From: Beijerinckiaceae bacterium RH AL1
Lineage (GTDB): Bacteria > Pseudomonadota > Alphaproteobacteria > Rhizobiales > Beijerinckiaceae
Direction of reading: 5' to 3'
Assembly: GCA_901457705.2 (NCBI GenBank)
Contig: LR590083.2
Coordinates: 1,984,597-2,048,596, forward strand
Length of the DNA: 64,000 nt
Shown: in pieces, positions 1 through 8,589 of the stretch
Numbering within the stretch: the stretch's first letter is position 1
Layout of the letters: each line of letters opens with the position of its first letter
Notes under the pieces: model-generated
What the model saw: the letters and a program-made list of their open reading frames with translations, nothing else
The model's database searches: none
What the model was told of the DNA's origin: nothing
Translations under genes and position numbers: made by a program

Positions 1-341
1 GTCAGCATGCCGATGCCGGTGGCGAGACCCGTCCCGATCGAGCTGACGAAGAAGATCGCTGCGGCGAGGATCATCACCATGATGCGGCCGTAGGCGTCGG
101 CGAGCGGGCCGGCGAACCAGGCGCCGATTGCCGACCCGAGGAGCGCGCTGGCGACCGAGAAGCCGAGCAGCGCGGAGCTCACGCCGGACCACGTCTTGAC
201 GGCGTCGACGGCGCCGTTGATCACGGCCGTGTCGAAGCCGAAGAGGAAGCCGCCCATGGCGGCGGACGCCGCGACGAGCACGATCTTGCCGAGGGCCGGA
301 CGATCCGGCACGACCCCAACCACATTGTCGACCGTGGTCAT
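1..341 (-). CDS. MFS sugar porter, N-terminal part (cut by window edge)
   Basis: The first 113 codons of a membrane transporter of the major facilitator superfamily, probably the sugar porter family, which imports hexoses by proton symport. The frame runs off the window edge. After a short cytoplasmic lead the first membrane helix carries GGFLFGFDTAVINGA, close to the GFLFGYDTAVISGA signature of bacterial sugar/H+ symporters. A later GPLADAYGRI stretch matches the MFS loop 2-3 motif (G-x-L-a-D-r-x-G-R). The ATG start is preceded by GGGAGGA about six bases upstream. The substrate cannot be told from this fragment. Confidence 0.8.
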   Translation of the reverse strand, partial: MTTVDNVVGVVPDRPALGKIVLVAASAAMGGFLFGFDTAVINGAVDAVKTWSGVSSALLGFSVASALLGSAIGAWFAGPLADAYGRIMVMILAAAIFFVSSIGTGLATGIGML

Positions 342-552
342 GTGCGTCCTCCCGCTTTTCTTCTTCGTTTCTGCGATGGCCGTCGGCACGCGTTTGCCGT
401 CCGCGGAGTCGATGGACCGCACGGCTCGACGCTCGCGAGCGAATTGCTGCGAGTAGATTACCTATTCGAAGCTTTAGCGATAGGTGCCGAAAGGAAGACG
501 CATCGGCCTCGCACTCGGACAGCCGTCCGAACGGCCCGGTCGGGAGGCTTGA

Positions 553-924
553 TCAGCCCGCTTCCGACATGTCGGCGGCCTTCAGCGACACCGACTCGCC
601 GCAGCCGCAGGCCGAGATCTGGTTCGGGTTGCGGAAGGTGAAGGTGGAGGAGATCTTGCTCGTCTCGAAGTCGAGCGTCGTGCCGAGCAGGAACATCAGC
701 GCCTTTGAATCGACGAGCAGCGTCACGCCCTTGTCCTCGACGACCTCATCGAGCGGGTGCTTCTCGTCGGCGAACTCGACCGTGTAGGACATGCCGGCGC
801 AGCCGCCGTTCTTGACGCCGATGCGCAGGCCGGCGACCGGGCGGCCGGCATTGGCGATGAGGCCGCGCGCGCGCTCGGCGGCTGCATCGGTCATCGACAT
901 CACGGCGAAACGGGAACGGGCCAT
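553..924 (-). CDS. A-type iron-sulfur carrier protein (HesB/IscA/SufA/ErpA family)
   Basis: A 123-residue carrier that receives nascent Fe-S clusters and hands them to apo-enzymes in the cytoplasm. The three conserved cysteines of the family are all visible: C42 in NGGCAGMSY, and C106 and C108 in the C-terminal ACGCGES. Length is typical (105-125 residues). An AGAGGA ribosome binding site lies about seven bases before the ATG. No other suf or isc gene is next to it, so assignment to SufA, IscA or ErpA is left open. It stands between hflX and an MFS gene and is probably transcribed alone or as the tail of the hfq-hflX unit (92-base gap). Confidence 0.9.
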   Translation of the reverse strand: MARSRFAVMSMTDAAAERARGLIANAGRPVAGLRIGVKNGGCAGMSYTVEFADEKHPLDEVVEDKGVTLLVDSKALMFLLGTTLDFETSKISSTFTFRNPNQISACGCGESVSLKAADMSEAG

Positions 925-1015
925 CGGGTATCCTCTTTGAGCGCGAATATGGGCCCTTTCGCGCCGCGGCGAAAGCCCCAGGCCAGGGCGTCGGCGAGCC
1001 GCCGACCGAAGCGGG

Positions 1016-2347
1016 TCAGGCGAACCGCGCCCTCACCTGGTCCGCCCGCTCGGGCGCCACGCGCACACGGACGCGGATGGCCTCTTCGCCGTCGTCGCGC
1101 GCCAGCACCTCGCCCCGCTCGTAGAGCCAGGCGAGACCTTTCCCGTCGGCGGGGTCGAGCGACAGCTCGAGCACCGGGCGCCCTTCGGCGATGCGCTCCT
1201 CGATCTCCGAGACGAGCGCGTCCTCGCCCTCGCCCGTCAGCGCCGAGACGAGAATCGGCCGGCCCTCGTTGCGCCGGCGCGCGCTGTTGGAGAGCGCCAG
1301 GGCCCGCTCCGCGTCGAGGAGATCGAGCTTGTTCCACACCTCGAGCAGGCGGCGGTGATCGTCGGGGTCGATCCCGAGCTCGCGCAGGATCGCCTCGACG
1401 TCGGCGGACTGCGCCTCGGTGTCCTCGTGCGAGATGTCGCGCACGTGCAGGATCACGTCGGCCTCGAGCACCTCCTCGAGCGTCGCGCGGAAGGCCGAGA
1501 CGAGCATCGTCGGCAGGTCCGAGATGAACCCGACCGTGTCGGAGAGGATCGCCCGGCCGCCGTGCGGCAGCGCCAGGTTTCGCAGCGTCGGGTCGAGCGT
1601 GGCGAACAGCATGTCCTCGGCCATCACGGTGGCGCGGGTCAGCCGGTTGAAGAGCGTCGACTTGCCGGCGTTGGTGTAGCCGACGAGCGCGACGATCGGG
1701 TACGGCACGTCGCGGCGCGTCTTGCGGTGCAGGCCGCGCGTGCGCTTCACCTTCTCGAGGTCGGCCTCGATGCGCACCATGCGCTCGGAGATGAGGCGCC
1801 GATCGGTCTCGATCTGCGTCTCGCCCGGGCCGCCGAGAAAGCCGAAGCCGCCGCGCTGTCGCTCGAGATGGGTCCAGGAGCGCACGAGCCGCGACTTCTG
1901 ATAGGCGAGATGCGCCAGCTCGACCTGCAGCGCACCTTCCTTGGTGCGGGCGCGGCGACCGAATATCTCCAGGATCAGCCCGGTGCGGTCGATGACCTTG
2001 GCGGCAAAGGCCTTTTCCAGGTTGCGCTGCTGCACCGGCGAGAGCGCGCAGTCCATGAAGACGAGCGAGACCTCTTCGTCGTGGACGCGGGCCGCGATCT
2101 CCTCGACCTTGCCCTTGCCGAGGTAGGTGGCTGGGCGGATCTCCCGCAGCTCGATGATCTTTTCGTCGACGACGTGCAGATCGATCGCCCGCGCGAGGCC
2201 GGCGGCCTCCGCGACCCTCGCCTCCGGCGAGCGCACCTTGGCGCTCGCGGCATTCCGCTCGTCGAGATAGGGCCCGAGAACGAGGGCGCGCGTCGAGGCG
2301 GCGAGCGCGGCCTCGGCGCGGTCGATGGAGACTGCTGTCTCGGTCAA
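1016..2347 (-). CDS. hflX: Ribosome-associated GTPase HflX
   Basis: A translational GTPase that binds the 50S subunit and splits stalled ribosomes. The N-terminal HflX domain (LGPYLDERN; the glycine-rich [11 protein letters not shown]) is followed by the GTPase domain with G1 GYTNAGKS, G3 DTVGF and G4 NKLD, all intact. The start is chosen as a TTG at 2347, just past the hfq stop, giving 443 residues. The open frame continues upstream through hfq to a GTG at 2485, but that would place about 46 residues antisense in character inside hfq and is unlikely. hfq-hflX adjacency is conserved in proteobacteria and suggests co-transcription (19-base gap). Confidence 0.93.
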   Translation of the reverse strand: MTETAVSIDRAEAALAASTRALVLGPYLDERNAASAKVRSPEARVAEAAGLARAIDLHVVDEKIIELREIRPATYLGKGKVEEIAARVHDEEVSLVFMDCALSPVQQRNLEKAFAAKVIDRTGLILEIFGRRARTKEGALQVELAHLAYQKSRLVRSWTHLERQRGGFGFLGGPGETQIETDRRLISERMVRIEADLEKVKRTRGLHRKTRRDVPYPIVALVGYTNAGKSTLFNRLTRATVMAEDMLFATLDPTLRNLALPHGGRAILSDTVGFISDLPTMLVSAFRATLEEVLEADVILHVRDISHEDTEAQSADVEAILRELGIDPDDHRRLLEVWNKLDLLDAERALALSNSARRRNEGRPILVSALTGEGEDALVSEIEERIAEGRPVLELSLDPADGKGLAWLYERGEVLARDDGEEAIRVRVRVAPERADQVRARFA

Positions 2348-2366
2348 ATTGTGGTCAAGGTGTCTC

Positions 2367-2618
2367 TCACCCCGCAGCCGGCTCCTCGCCGGGCTCGAAC
2401 ATCTGGATCGGATGACCCGGCATGATGGTCGATATGGCGTGCTTGTAGACGAGCTGCGAGTGCCCATCGCGACGAAGCAGGACACAAAAGTTGTCGAACC
2501 AGGTCACGACGCCCTGCAGCTTGACGCCGTTGACCAGGAAGATGGTGAGCGGGACCTTGTTCTTGCGGAGGTAGTTGAGGAACGTATCCTGCAGGTTCTG
2601 CGGACGCTCGGTGGCCAT
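2367..2618 (-). CDS. hfq: RNA chaperone Hfq
   Basis: A hexameric Sm-like RNA chaperone that pairs small RNAs with mRNAs. The 83-residue protein contains the Sm1 region ([11 protein letters not shown], then [18 protein letters not shown]) and the Sm2 signature [10 protein letters not shown], which lines the uridine-binding pore. Length and the short acidic tail (EPGEEPAAG) are typical of alphaproteobacterial Hfq. It follows the D-amino-acid aminotransferase gene after about 200 bases and precedes hflX, so it probably has its own promoter in that gap as well as read-through from ntrYX. Confidence 0.97.
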   Translation of the reverse strand: MATERPQNLQDTFLNYLRKNKVPLTIFLVNGVKLQGVVTWFDNFCVLLRRDGHSQLVYKHAISTIMPGHPIQMFEPGEEPAAG

Positions 2619-2820
2619 CGGTTCCGGTCCAGGTCTCTTTATTGGCGCCTCGCGGCGCGGTGTTTCGGGCGCCGGTCGGCGCGGCGTGTATACAGCTCGG
2701 CGGCAATTGTGACCGAGGCATGTTCATTACGGGGATTGCCAGGGCCGCCGCAAGGGGGTCTTGGCGATCGGCGGACATCCTAACGTAAGGAGAGCTGCGG
2801 CCGCTAACCCAAACGGGGGA

Positions 2821-3684
2821 TCACGCTCGCGAACGTGGCGCGGCTTGCCGAAAACCCTCTCGAAGCGCGCTCACCAACGGCCCCGGACGCCCGTCGCCGA
2901 CCGGCCTGTCGTCGATCGCCACGACCGCCGTGACCAGCGTCGTGGCCCCCGTCGCGAACGCCTCTCGCGCCGCGTAGGCCTCCTCGCGCGTAAAAGCCCG
3001 CTCCTCCAGGGTGAGCCCCTGCGATGCCAGGACGCCGAGCAGCGTGGTGCGCGTCACGCCCTTCAGGATCAAGCGGCCGGCGGGGTGCGTGACGACCTTG
3101 CCCTCCGCCGTGACGATCCAGGCATTGGAGGACGAGCCCTCGCGGATGAGCCCGTCTGACCCGACGAGCCACGCCTCCGCGGCGCCGCGCGCCTTGGCCG
3201 CCTGCTTCGCCAGCACGTTGGGCAGGAGCGACGTCGACTTGATGTCGACGCGCGCCCAGCGCTCGTCGGGGACGGTGATCACGCGCATCCCGGCTTTGGC
3301 CTTGGCGGCGCCTTTCGCCGGATCGACCGCGCGGGCCGTGACGACGAGGCTCGAGCGCACCGGCGGGTCCGGAAAGACATGGTCGCGCGGCGCCGCCCCG
3401 CGCCCGACCTGCAGGTAGATCATGCCGTCGCGCACGTGGTTGCGGGCGACGACCTCGCGCAGGATGCGGCGCAGCGCCGGCTCGCCGAGCGGCGCGGTCA
3501 TCGAAAGCTCGCCGAGCGAGCGCGCGAGGCGGGCGAGATGCGCATCCTCGTCGATGAGCGCGCCGGCGTGCACCTCGATCACCTCGTAGACGGCGTCGGC
3601 GAACAGGAAGCCGCGATCGTCGATCGACACCGCCGCTGCGGCGTGAGGGAGATAGCGGCCGTTGACGTAGGCGATGCGGGACAT
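2821..3684 (-). CDS. dat: D-amino-acid aminotransferase (class IV, PLP-dependent)
   Basis: A fold-type IV pyridoxal-phosphate enzyme predicted to exchange amino groups between D-amino acids and 2-oxo acids, for example supplying D-glutamate. The 287 residues include the cofactor lysine K149 in VDIKSTSLLPN, the equivalent of the catalytic lysine of Bacillus D-amino-acid transaminase. Also present are the early SIDDRGFLFADAVYE stretch and GLIREGSSSNAWIV, where the Ser/Asn region holds the cofactor phosphate. Branched-chain aminotransferase and aminodeoxychorismate lyase share this fold; the FADAVYEV start and the position between the ntr genes and hfq favour Dat. The C-terminal basic tail is unremarkable. 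Confidence 0.88.
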   Translation of the reverse strand: MSRIAYVNGRYLPHAAAAVSIDDRGFLFADAVYEVIEVHAGALIDEDAHLARLARSLGELSMTAPLGEPALRRILREVVARNHVRDGMIYLQVGRGAAPRDHVFPDPPVRSSLVVTARAVDPAKGAAKAKAGMRVITVPDERWARVDIKSTSLLPNVLAKQAAKARGAAEAWLVGSDGLIREGSSSNAWIVTAEGKVVTHPAGRLILKGVTRTTLLGVLASQGLTLEERAFTREEAYAAREAFATGATTLVTAVVAIDDRPVGDGRPGPLVSALREGFRQAAPRSRA

Positions 3685-3701
3685 GGGCCTGGCTTACCGA
3701 T

Positions 3702-4241
3702 TCATGGCGCGACGAGATAGGCGGCGATGCCCGCGAGCGCACCCGCGAAGATGCCCCAGAAGGGCGACACTCGCGTCAAAAGCACGAGAGCGGCCACGCC
3801 GGCGATGATGACCAGGCTCAAGGCGCCGGCATAGGCGGCCTGGGTCATCACCACGCCCGACGCCAGCATGAAGCCCACCGCGACCGGCGCCAGCGCCTTG
3901 CGGAGCCGCGCGACGACGCCGACCGCCTCGTAGCGGGTCATCAAGCGGCCCGTCGCCAGCGCCAGCGCGCCAGACGGCCCGATGAACGCGACCGTCGCCG
4001 CGAGGAGCCCTGCGAGGCCTGCGAGCGACCAGCCGATCATCGAGACGACGAGAACGTTCGGCCCCGGCGAGGTCTGGCCGATCGCGATCAGCTTGGCGAA
4101 GCTCGCGTCGGTGAGGAGGTGCAGCTGCGTGACGATCTGCCGGTGGATCTCCGGCACCGTGGCATTGGCGCCCCCGATCGACATCAGCGACAGCGCGCCG
4201 AAGGTCTTCAGGAGCTGGGTCACGAGCTTCGGGTCGCTCAT
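3702..4241 (-). CDS. chrA: Chromate transporter, ChrA-type half, second subunit
   Basis: A 179-residue membrane protein corresponding to one half of a CHR-family (ChrA) anion exporter. It contains FGALSLMSIGGANATVPE, matching the second-half motif F-x-x-x-S-x-x-x-x-GG-x-N-x-x-x-P, and SPGPNVLVVSMIG, the family's PGP segment, followed by about five hydrophobic helices. Its ATG overlaps the stop of the upstream half (ATGA), so the two are translationally coupled and probably form a heterodimer, as known for short-chain CHR pairs. Whether it exports chromate or another oxyanion cannot be told. It separates ntrX from dat, which are usually adjacent. Confidence 0.88.
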   Translation of the reverse strand: MSDPKLVTQLLKTFGALSLMSIGGANATVPEIHRQIVTQLHLLTDASFAKLIAIGQTSPGPNVLVVSMIGWSLAGLAGLLAATVAFIGPSGALALATGRLMTRYEAVGVVARLRKALAPVAVGFMLASGVVMTQAAYAGALSLVIIAGVAALVLLTRVSPFWGIFAGALAGIAAYLVAP

Positions 4242-4825
4242 CCCCGGCGCTCGCGAACGGCGGCAAGCAGCAGCGCGGCAGGGATCGCGGCGGCGAGGAT
4301 CAGCAGCATCGGCAGCCTGAGCAGCGCCGAGGCGGCGGCGATCGCGATGACGAGAACGAGCGTCGCGACGCCGGGCCCGAGGTCGCGAAGCAGCTTGAAG
4401 CTGGTTCCGAGGACGAGGCCGGCGGCGGCCGCCGCGGCGCCGGCGACCCCTGCCTTGACGACACCGAGCGAGCCGAAGCGCTCGTAGAGCGCCGCGACGA
4501 CGACGAGGATCGCCAGCGGCGCGCCGAGCAGCCCGAAGACCGCGGCAAGCGCGCCTGGCACGCCGCGGGCGCGATCCCCCAGGATGATCGCGAGGTTGAC
4601 CGTGTTGGCGCCCGGCAGCGTCGAGCCGATCCCGAACAGCTCGGCGAAGCCCTGCGCCGTCAGGAAGCGCCGCTCCTCGACAAGCACATGGCGCGCGAAG
4701 GCGGCCACGCCGCCGAAGCCGAGGACGCCGATCTTGAAGAAGGCGGCGAACAGCGCCTTGAGCGATGGCGGCTCGGTCGGCGGGTCGAGTGTCGCGTCGG
4801 AAAGCTCGGTCGGACCGCCGGTCAA
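4238..4825 (-). CDS. chrA: Chromate transporter, ChrA-type half, first subunit
   Basis: The partner half of the ChrA-type transporter, 195 residues from the preferred TTG start. It shows the N-terminal CHR signature FFKIGVLGFGGVAAFARH followed by GIGSTLPGANTVNLAIILG and further hydrophobic helices. The start is inferred. No ATG or GTG lies between the ntrX stop and the conserved domain, but a TTG overlaps the ntrX stop codon (TTGA), giving translational coupling to ntrX. The frame stays open much further upstream as a shadow of ntrX, which should be ignored. The coupling puts this exporter under the ntrYX promoter, an arrangement I do not know from other genomes. Confidence 0.85.
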   Translation of the reverse strand: MTGGPTELSDATLDPPTEPPSLKALFAAFFKIGVLGFGGVAAFARHVLVEERRFLTAQGFAELFGIGSTLPGANTVNLAIILGDRARGVPGALAAVFGLLGAPLAILVVVAALYERFGSLGVVKAGVAGAAAAAAGLVLGTSFKLLRDLGPGVATLVLVIAIAAASALLRLPMLLILAAAIPAALLLAAVRERRG

Positions 4826-6189
4826 TCGATACCCAGCGACTTGAGCTTGCGGTGCAGCGCCGAGCGCTCCATGCCGATGAATTCGGCGGTGCGCGAGATA
4901 TTGTTGCCGAAGCGCGAGACCTGCGCCTTCAGGTACTCGCGCTCGAACACCTCGCGCGCCTCGCGCAGCGGCAGGCTCATCAGCTTCTCGCCGCCCGCGC
5001 CCGTCGGCGTTGCGGGAACCAGCGCGCCGACCTCGGAGGGCAGCATGTCGGCGGTGATCTCGGTGTCGGCGTCGCCGGTCGCGAGGATCATCAGGCGCTC
5101 GACGTTGTTGCGCAGCTGGCGGATGTTGCCCGGCCAATCATGCGACTGCAGGATCGCCATGGCGTCGTCGGCGATCTTGCGCCGGGGGAGGCCGGCCGAC
5201 GTCGTGATCTGGTCCATGAAGAACTCGATCAGCTCGGGGATATCGTCGCGCCGCTCGGAGAGCGACGGCACGCGGATCGGCACGACCGAGAGGCGGTGGA
5301 ACAGGTCCTCGCGGAAGGAGCCCTCGGCGATCAGCTCGGCGAGGTCGCGCGCCGACGACGAGATGATGCGCACGTCGACGTTGACCTTCGCCGTGCCGCC
5401 GACGCGGTTGAAGCTCTGCTCGACGAGGACGCGCAGGATCTTGCCCTGCGTCTCCTTCGGCATGTCGGCGATCTCGTCGATGTAGAGCGAGCCGCCGTGC
5501 GCCTCCTCGAGCTTGCCGACCGCGCGGCTCTCGCCGTTGACGCCCTCGACGCCGAACAGCTCGTGCTCCATGCGCTCCGGCGTGATCGCGGCGGCATTGA
5601 TGACGACGAACGGGCCGTCCTTGCGCGACGAGGCCTCGTGGATCATGCGGGCCGTCAGCTCCTTGCCGGAGCCGGCGTAGCCGGTGACCATGATGCGCGA
5701 GTTGGCCGGCGCGACGCGCTCGATGACCTGTCGCAGCTGGTTCACCGAGGTCGATTTCCCGACCATCCTGTTCGGGGCGGCGCCGCGGTTGCGGAGGTCC
5801 GAGAGCTCGCGCTTCAGCCGCGAGTTCTCGAGCGCCCGCTCGGCGATGAGCACGAGGCGGTCGGCCTTGAACGGTTTCTCGATGAAGTCGTAGGCGCCGA
5901 GCTTGATCGCCGACACCGCGGTCTCGATGTTGCCGTGGCCGGAGATCATCACGACGGGCAGCGTCGGGTTCTCCTGCTTCAGGACCTCGAGGACCTGCAG
6001 GCCGTCGAGCTTCGAGCCCTGCAGCCAGATGTCGAGGAAGACGAGGCTCGGTCGCCGCGAGCGCACGGCGGCGATCGCTTCGTCCGAGTTCTTCGCGGTC
6101 CGCGTGCCGTGGCCCTCGTCGGAGAGGATGCCAGACACGATTTCCCGGATGTCCATTTCGTCGTCGACGATGAGGATGTCGGTGGCCAT
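4822..6189 (-). CDS. ntrX: Nitrogen regulation response regulator NtrX
   Basis: The response regulator partner of NtrY, controlling nitrogen and redox-linked genes. Domains: receiver (residues 1-120, phosphoacceptor D53 in VFLDIW, K105), AAA+ ATPase (about 140-375, Walker A GYAGSGKE at 170-177, Walker B SLYIDEI) and a C-terminal Fis-type helix-turn-helix (NNISRTAEFIGMERSALHR). The sigma-54 contact loop GAFTGA is missing: after ELFG (210-213) the sequence reads VEGVNGESRAVGKLEE, about three residues shorter than canonical. Loss of this loop is known for alphaproteobacterial NtrX and implies sigma-54-independent action. Only six bases separate it from ntrY, and it overlaps the following chrA half. 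Confidence 0.95.
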   Translation of the reverse strand: MATDILIVDDEMDIREIVSGILSDEGHGTRTAKNSDEAIAAVRSRRPSLVFLDIWLQGSKLDGLQVLEVLKQENPTLPVVMISGHGNIETAVSAIKLGAYDFIEKPFKADRLVLIAERALENSRLKRELSDLRNRGAAPNRMVGKSTSVNQLRQVIERVAPANSRIMVTGYAGSGKELTARMIHEASSRKDGPFVVINAAAITPERMEHELFGVEGVNGESRAVGKLEEAHGGSLYIDEIADMPKETQGKILRVLVEQSFNRVGGTAKVNVDVRIISSSARDLAELIAEGSFREDLFHRLSVVPIRVPSLSERRDDIPELIEFFMDQITTSAGLPRRKIADDAMAILQSHDWPGNIRQLRNNVERLMILATGDADTEITADMLPSEVGALVPATPTGAGGEKLMSLPLREAREVFEREYLKAQVSRFGNNISRTAEFIGMERSALHRKLKSLGID

Positions 6190-6195
6190 GGTCGT

Positions 6196-8538
6196 CTATG
6201 CCGTCTCGTTGGCCGCCACGAAGGCAGGCGATTGCAGGGCGGGTTCCTCGGGAGTGGCGTCTTGCGACACCTCGCGAATGGGGAAGTGGAGGCGCACGCG
6301 CGCGCCCTGCCCTCCCGGCGCATCGAGCAGCTCGAGCCCGCCGCCGTGATCTTCCAGAATCTTGGCGACGATCGGCAGGCCGAGGCCGGTGCCTTCCGCG
6401 CGGGTCGTCATGTAGGGCTCGAGCAGGCGCTGTCGCCCCTCCTTCGGGAAGCCCTTGCCGTTGTCGATGATGTCGAGCTCGACCTCGTGGCCGACCTTCA
6501 GCGTCACGCGGATGCGGCCCTTGGTTGCCTGATCCGGCCTCGCTTGGATGCCTTCGGTCGCGTTCTTGATGATGTTCTGCAGCGCCTGCGAAAGCAGGCG
6601 CCGATCGAACTTCATGAGCACCGGTGCCTGCGGCAGCTCGTCCTCGAAAGCGATGTCGGGGTGCGCGACGCGCATCAGGAACAGCACGCGGCGCACGCAC
6701 TCGCCGAGGTCATCACGCTCCAGCGTCGCCTTCGGCATGCGCGCGAAGGACGAGAACTCGTCGACCATCCGCTTGATGTCCTCGACCTGACGCACGATCG
6801 TCTCGGTGCACTGGTCGAACACTTCCTTGTCGGTGGTGATCAGCTTGCCGTACTTGCGCTTGATGCGCTCGGCCGACAGCTGGATCGGCGTCAGCGGGTT
6901 CTTGATCTCGTGCGCGATGCGGCGCGCCACATCGCCCCACGCCGCCGAGCGCTGCGCGTCGAGCACGTCGGTGATGTCGTCCAGCGTGACGACGGCGCTC
7001 TTGCCGGACTTCGACGACGGCTCGCTCGTCACCCGCACGTTGAAGAGCCGGTCGCGGCCGTTGCGCGAGAGCTGCACCTGGCCCTGGATCAGCCGATGCT
7101 GGCTGGTCGAGGCCTCGGCGAGGATCGCCGCGATCTCCGGCACGACCGTCTCGACCTGCTGACCGATGAGCCCCTGCGGGTTCTCGTCGGCCGCCGCGAC
7201 GAGGTTTTCCGCCGACGGGTTCAGCGTCGTGATCTTGTGCTCGGGGTCGACACCGATCACGGCCACCGGTACGCCGGACAGCACGGACTCGGTGAAGATG
7301 CGGCGCTCGTCGATGAGCTGGCTCGCGGCGACGAGGCGGTTCTGCTGCAGCCGCAGCTCGGCGGTCATCTTGTTGAAGGTCGAGCCGAGATGGGCGAAGT
7401 CGCCCTGCGACCGGTCGATCGCCACCTGCGTGAAAAGGTTGCCCGACGCGACCTGGTCGGTCGCCGAGATCAGCCGCCGGATCGGATCGACGAGGCGGTT
7501 GGCGAAGGAGAGCCCCAGCCAAGTCGCCGAGAGCAGCATGATGATCGCGATCGACACGTACATGGTCGCGAAGGCGATCGAGATCTGGGTGCGGTGGCGG
7601 TCGAAGGCGTCGTAGCGCACGACGAGGCGCTCGGCGGTCTTCGGGAACTCGACTGTGAAGGAGTCGACCGGGCGGGCGGCATAGATGAAGGCGCCCGGGA
7701 ACAGCGTCATCGGCCGCAGCGCGACGAAGGTTCGGTCGCCATCGAGAAGGCGGCAGGTCGGCTCGTTCTTCTTGGCGTCCGCGAAGTCCTGCGGGCTCGG
7801 CTTGACGATCGCCGACCCCGGCGCCCCGAACCGCGAGTCGATGTTGGCGCGCGAGTAGATCGAGCCGTCAGAGCGCAGGATGGCGGCCGCGCTGAAGCCG
7901 AGGAACTTCGCGCGCGACGAGAAGTAGTTGAACATCATCGTCTGGTCGGCGGTCATGAACGCCTTGGCGCTGTCGAGGTCCTGCGCGGTCAGCCGCGCCT
8001 CCTGCAAGAGCGACCAGCACTGCGATTCCTGATAGAGCGTCGCCGCCTCGATGGTGTTCTTCACGAAGCCGCGCACGTCCTTCATGAAGGCGGGATTGAG
8101 GCTTCTGTCGAGGGTGATCGAGCCGACGAGCGCCATGAGCAGCACCGGCACTGCGGCGATGATCGAGAACAGGCCGACGATGCGGATGTGCAGCCGTGCG
8201 CCGGCAACGCCCGCCTTCCACGCCGCGAACAGCGTGAGACCTTCGAGGACGACGAGGATCGCCAGCGCCAGGATGGTGACGATGTTGGCGATGAACAGGC
8301 CGAGCACCACGGAGGGCGACGTCGGCACCGGCGTGTAGTCGGAAAAGATCAGGAAGCTGGTGGTCGCGACCGCAAGCGCGAGCACGACTGCGACGGGCCC
8401 GAACCTCGCCAGGAGCCGGCGCGAGGGGGCAATGGCATCTTTGCTCGGCGCCCCCATGCTCGCTCGACTGGCCCCCGTTGCGGTCGCTGGGTCGTCGGCC
8501 TGCGCCTTGTCGGCTTCGGCCGGCGTCGGATCTGGCAT
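6196..8538 (-). CDS. ntrY: Nitrogen regulation sensor histidine kinase NtrY
   Basis: A membrane sensor kinase that phosphorylates NtrX. The 780-residue protein has three N-terminal membrane helices (about 46-66, 78-104, 119-139) and a periplasmic region. A fourth helix (about 322-341) is followed by a HAMP linker, a PAS domain (about 415-530), the dimerisation domain with phospho-acceptor H543 in RRIAHEIKNPL and a C-terminal ATPase with DNGKGF and TGLGLPI. The start is placed at the ATG with AGGGGG five bases upstream rather than the ATG 33 bases earlier, which has no such site. The usual upstream partners ntrB and ntrC are not here; a metallophosphoesterase gene precedes it. Confidence 0.95.
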   Translation of the reverse strand: MPDPTPAEADKAQADDPATATGASRASMGAPSKDAIAPSRRLLARFGPVAVVLALAVATTSFLIFSDYTPVPTSPSVVLGLFIANIVTILALAILVVLEGLTLFAAWKAGVAGARLHIRIVGLFSIIAAVPVLLMALVGSITLDRSLNPAFMKDVRGFVKNTIEAATLYQESQCWSLLQEARLTAQDLDSAKAFMTADQTMMFNYFSSRAKFLGFSAAAILRSDGSIYSRANIDSRFGAPGSAIVKPSPQDFADAKKNEPTCRLLDGDRTFVALRPMTLFPGAFIYAARPVDSFTVEFPKTAERLVVRYDAFDRHRTQISIAFATMYVSIAIIMLLSATWLGLSFANRLVDPIRRLISATDQVASGNLFTQVAIDRSQGDFAHLGSTFNKMTAELRLQQNRLVAASQLIDERRIFTESVLSGVPVAVIGVDPEHKITTLNPSAENLVAAADENPQGLIGQQVETVVPEIAAILAEASTSQHRLIQGQVQLSRNGRDRLFNVRVTSEPSSKSGKSAVVTLDDITDVLDAQRSAAWGDVARRIAHEIKNPLTPIQLSAERIKRKYGKLITTDKEVFDQCTETIVRQVEDIKRMVDEFSSFARMPKATLERDDLGECVRRVLFLMRVAHPDIAFEDELPQAPVLMKFDRRLLSQALQNIIKNATEGIQARPDQATKGRIRVTLKVGHEVELDIIDNGKGFPKEGRQRLLEPYMTTRAEGTGLGLPIVAKILEDHGGGLELLDAPGGQGARVRLHFPIREVSQDATPEEPALQSPAFVAANETA

Positions 8539-8589
8539 GCCCCCTACTGTTGCAAGATTGCGACAATTCAACGGCGCGATGCTGGAAAG

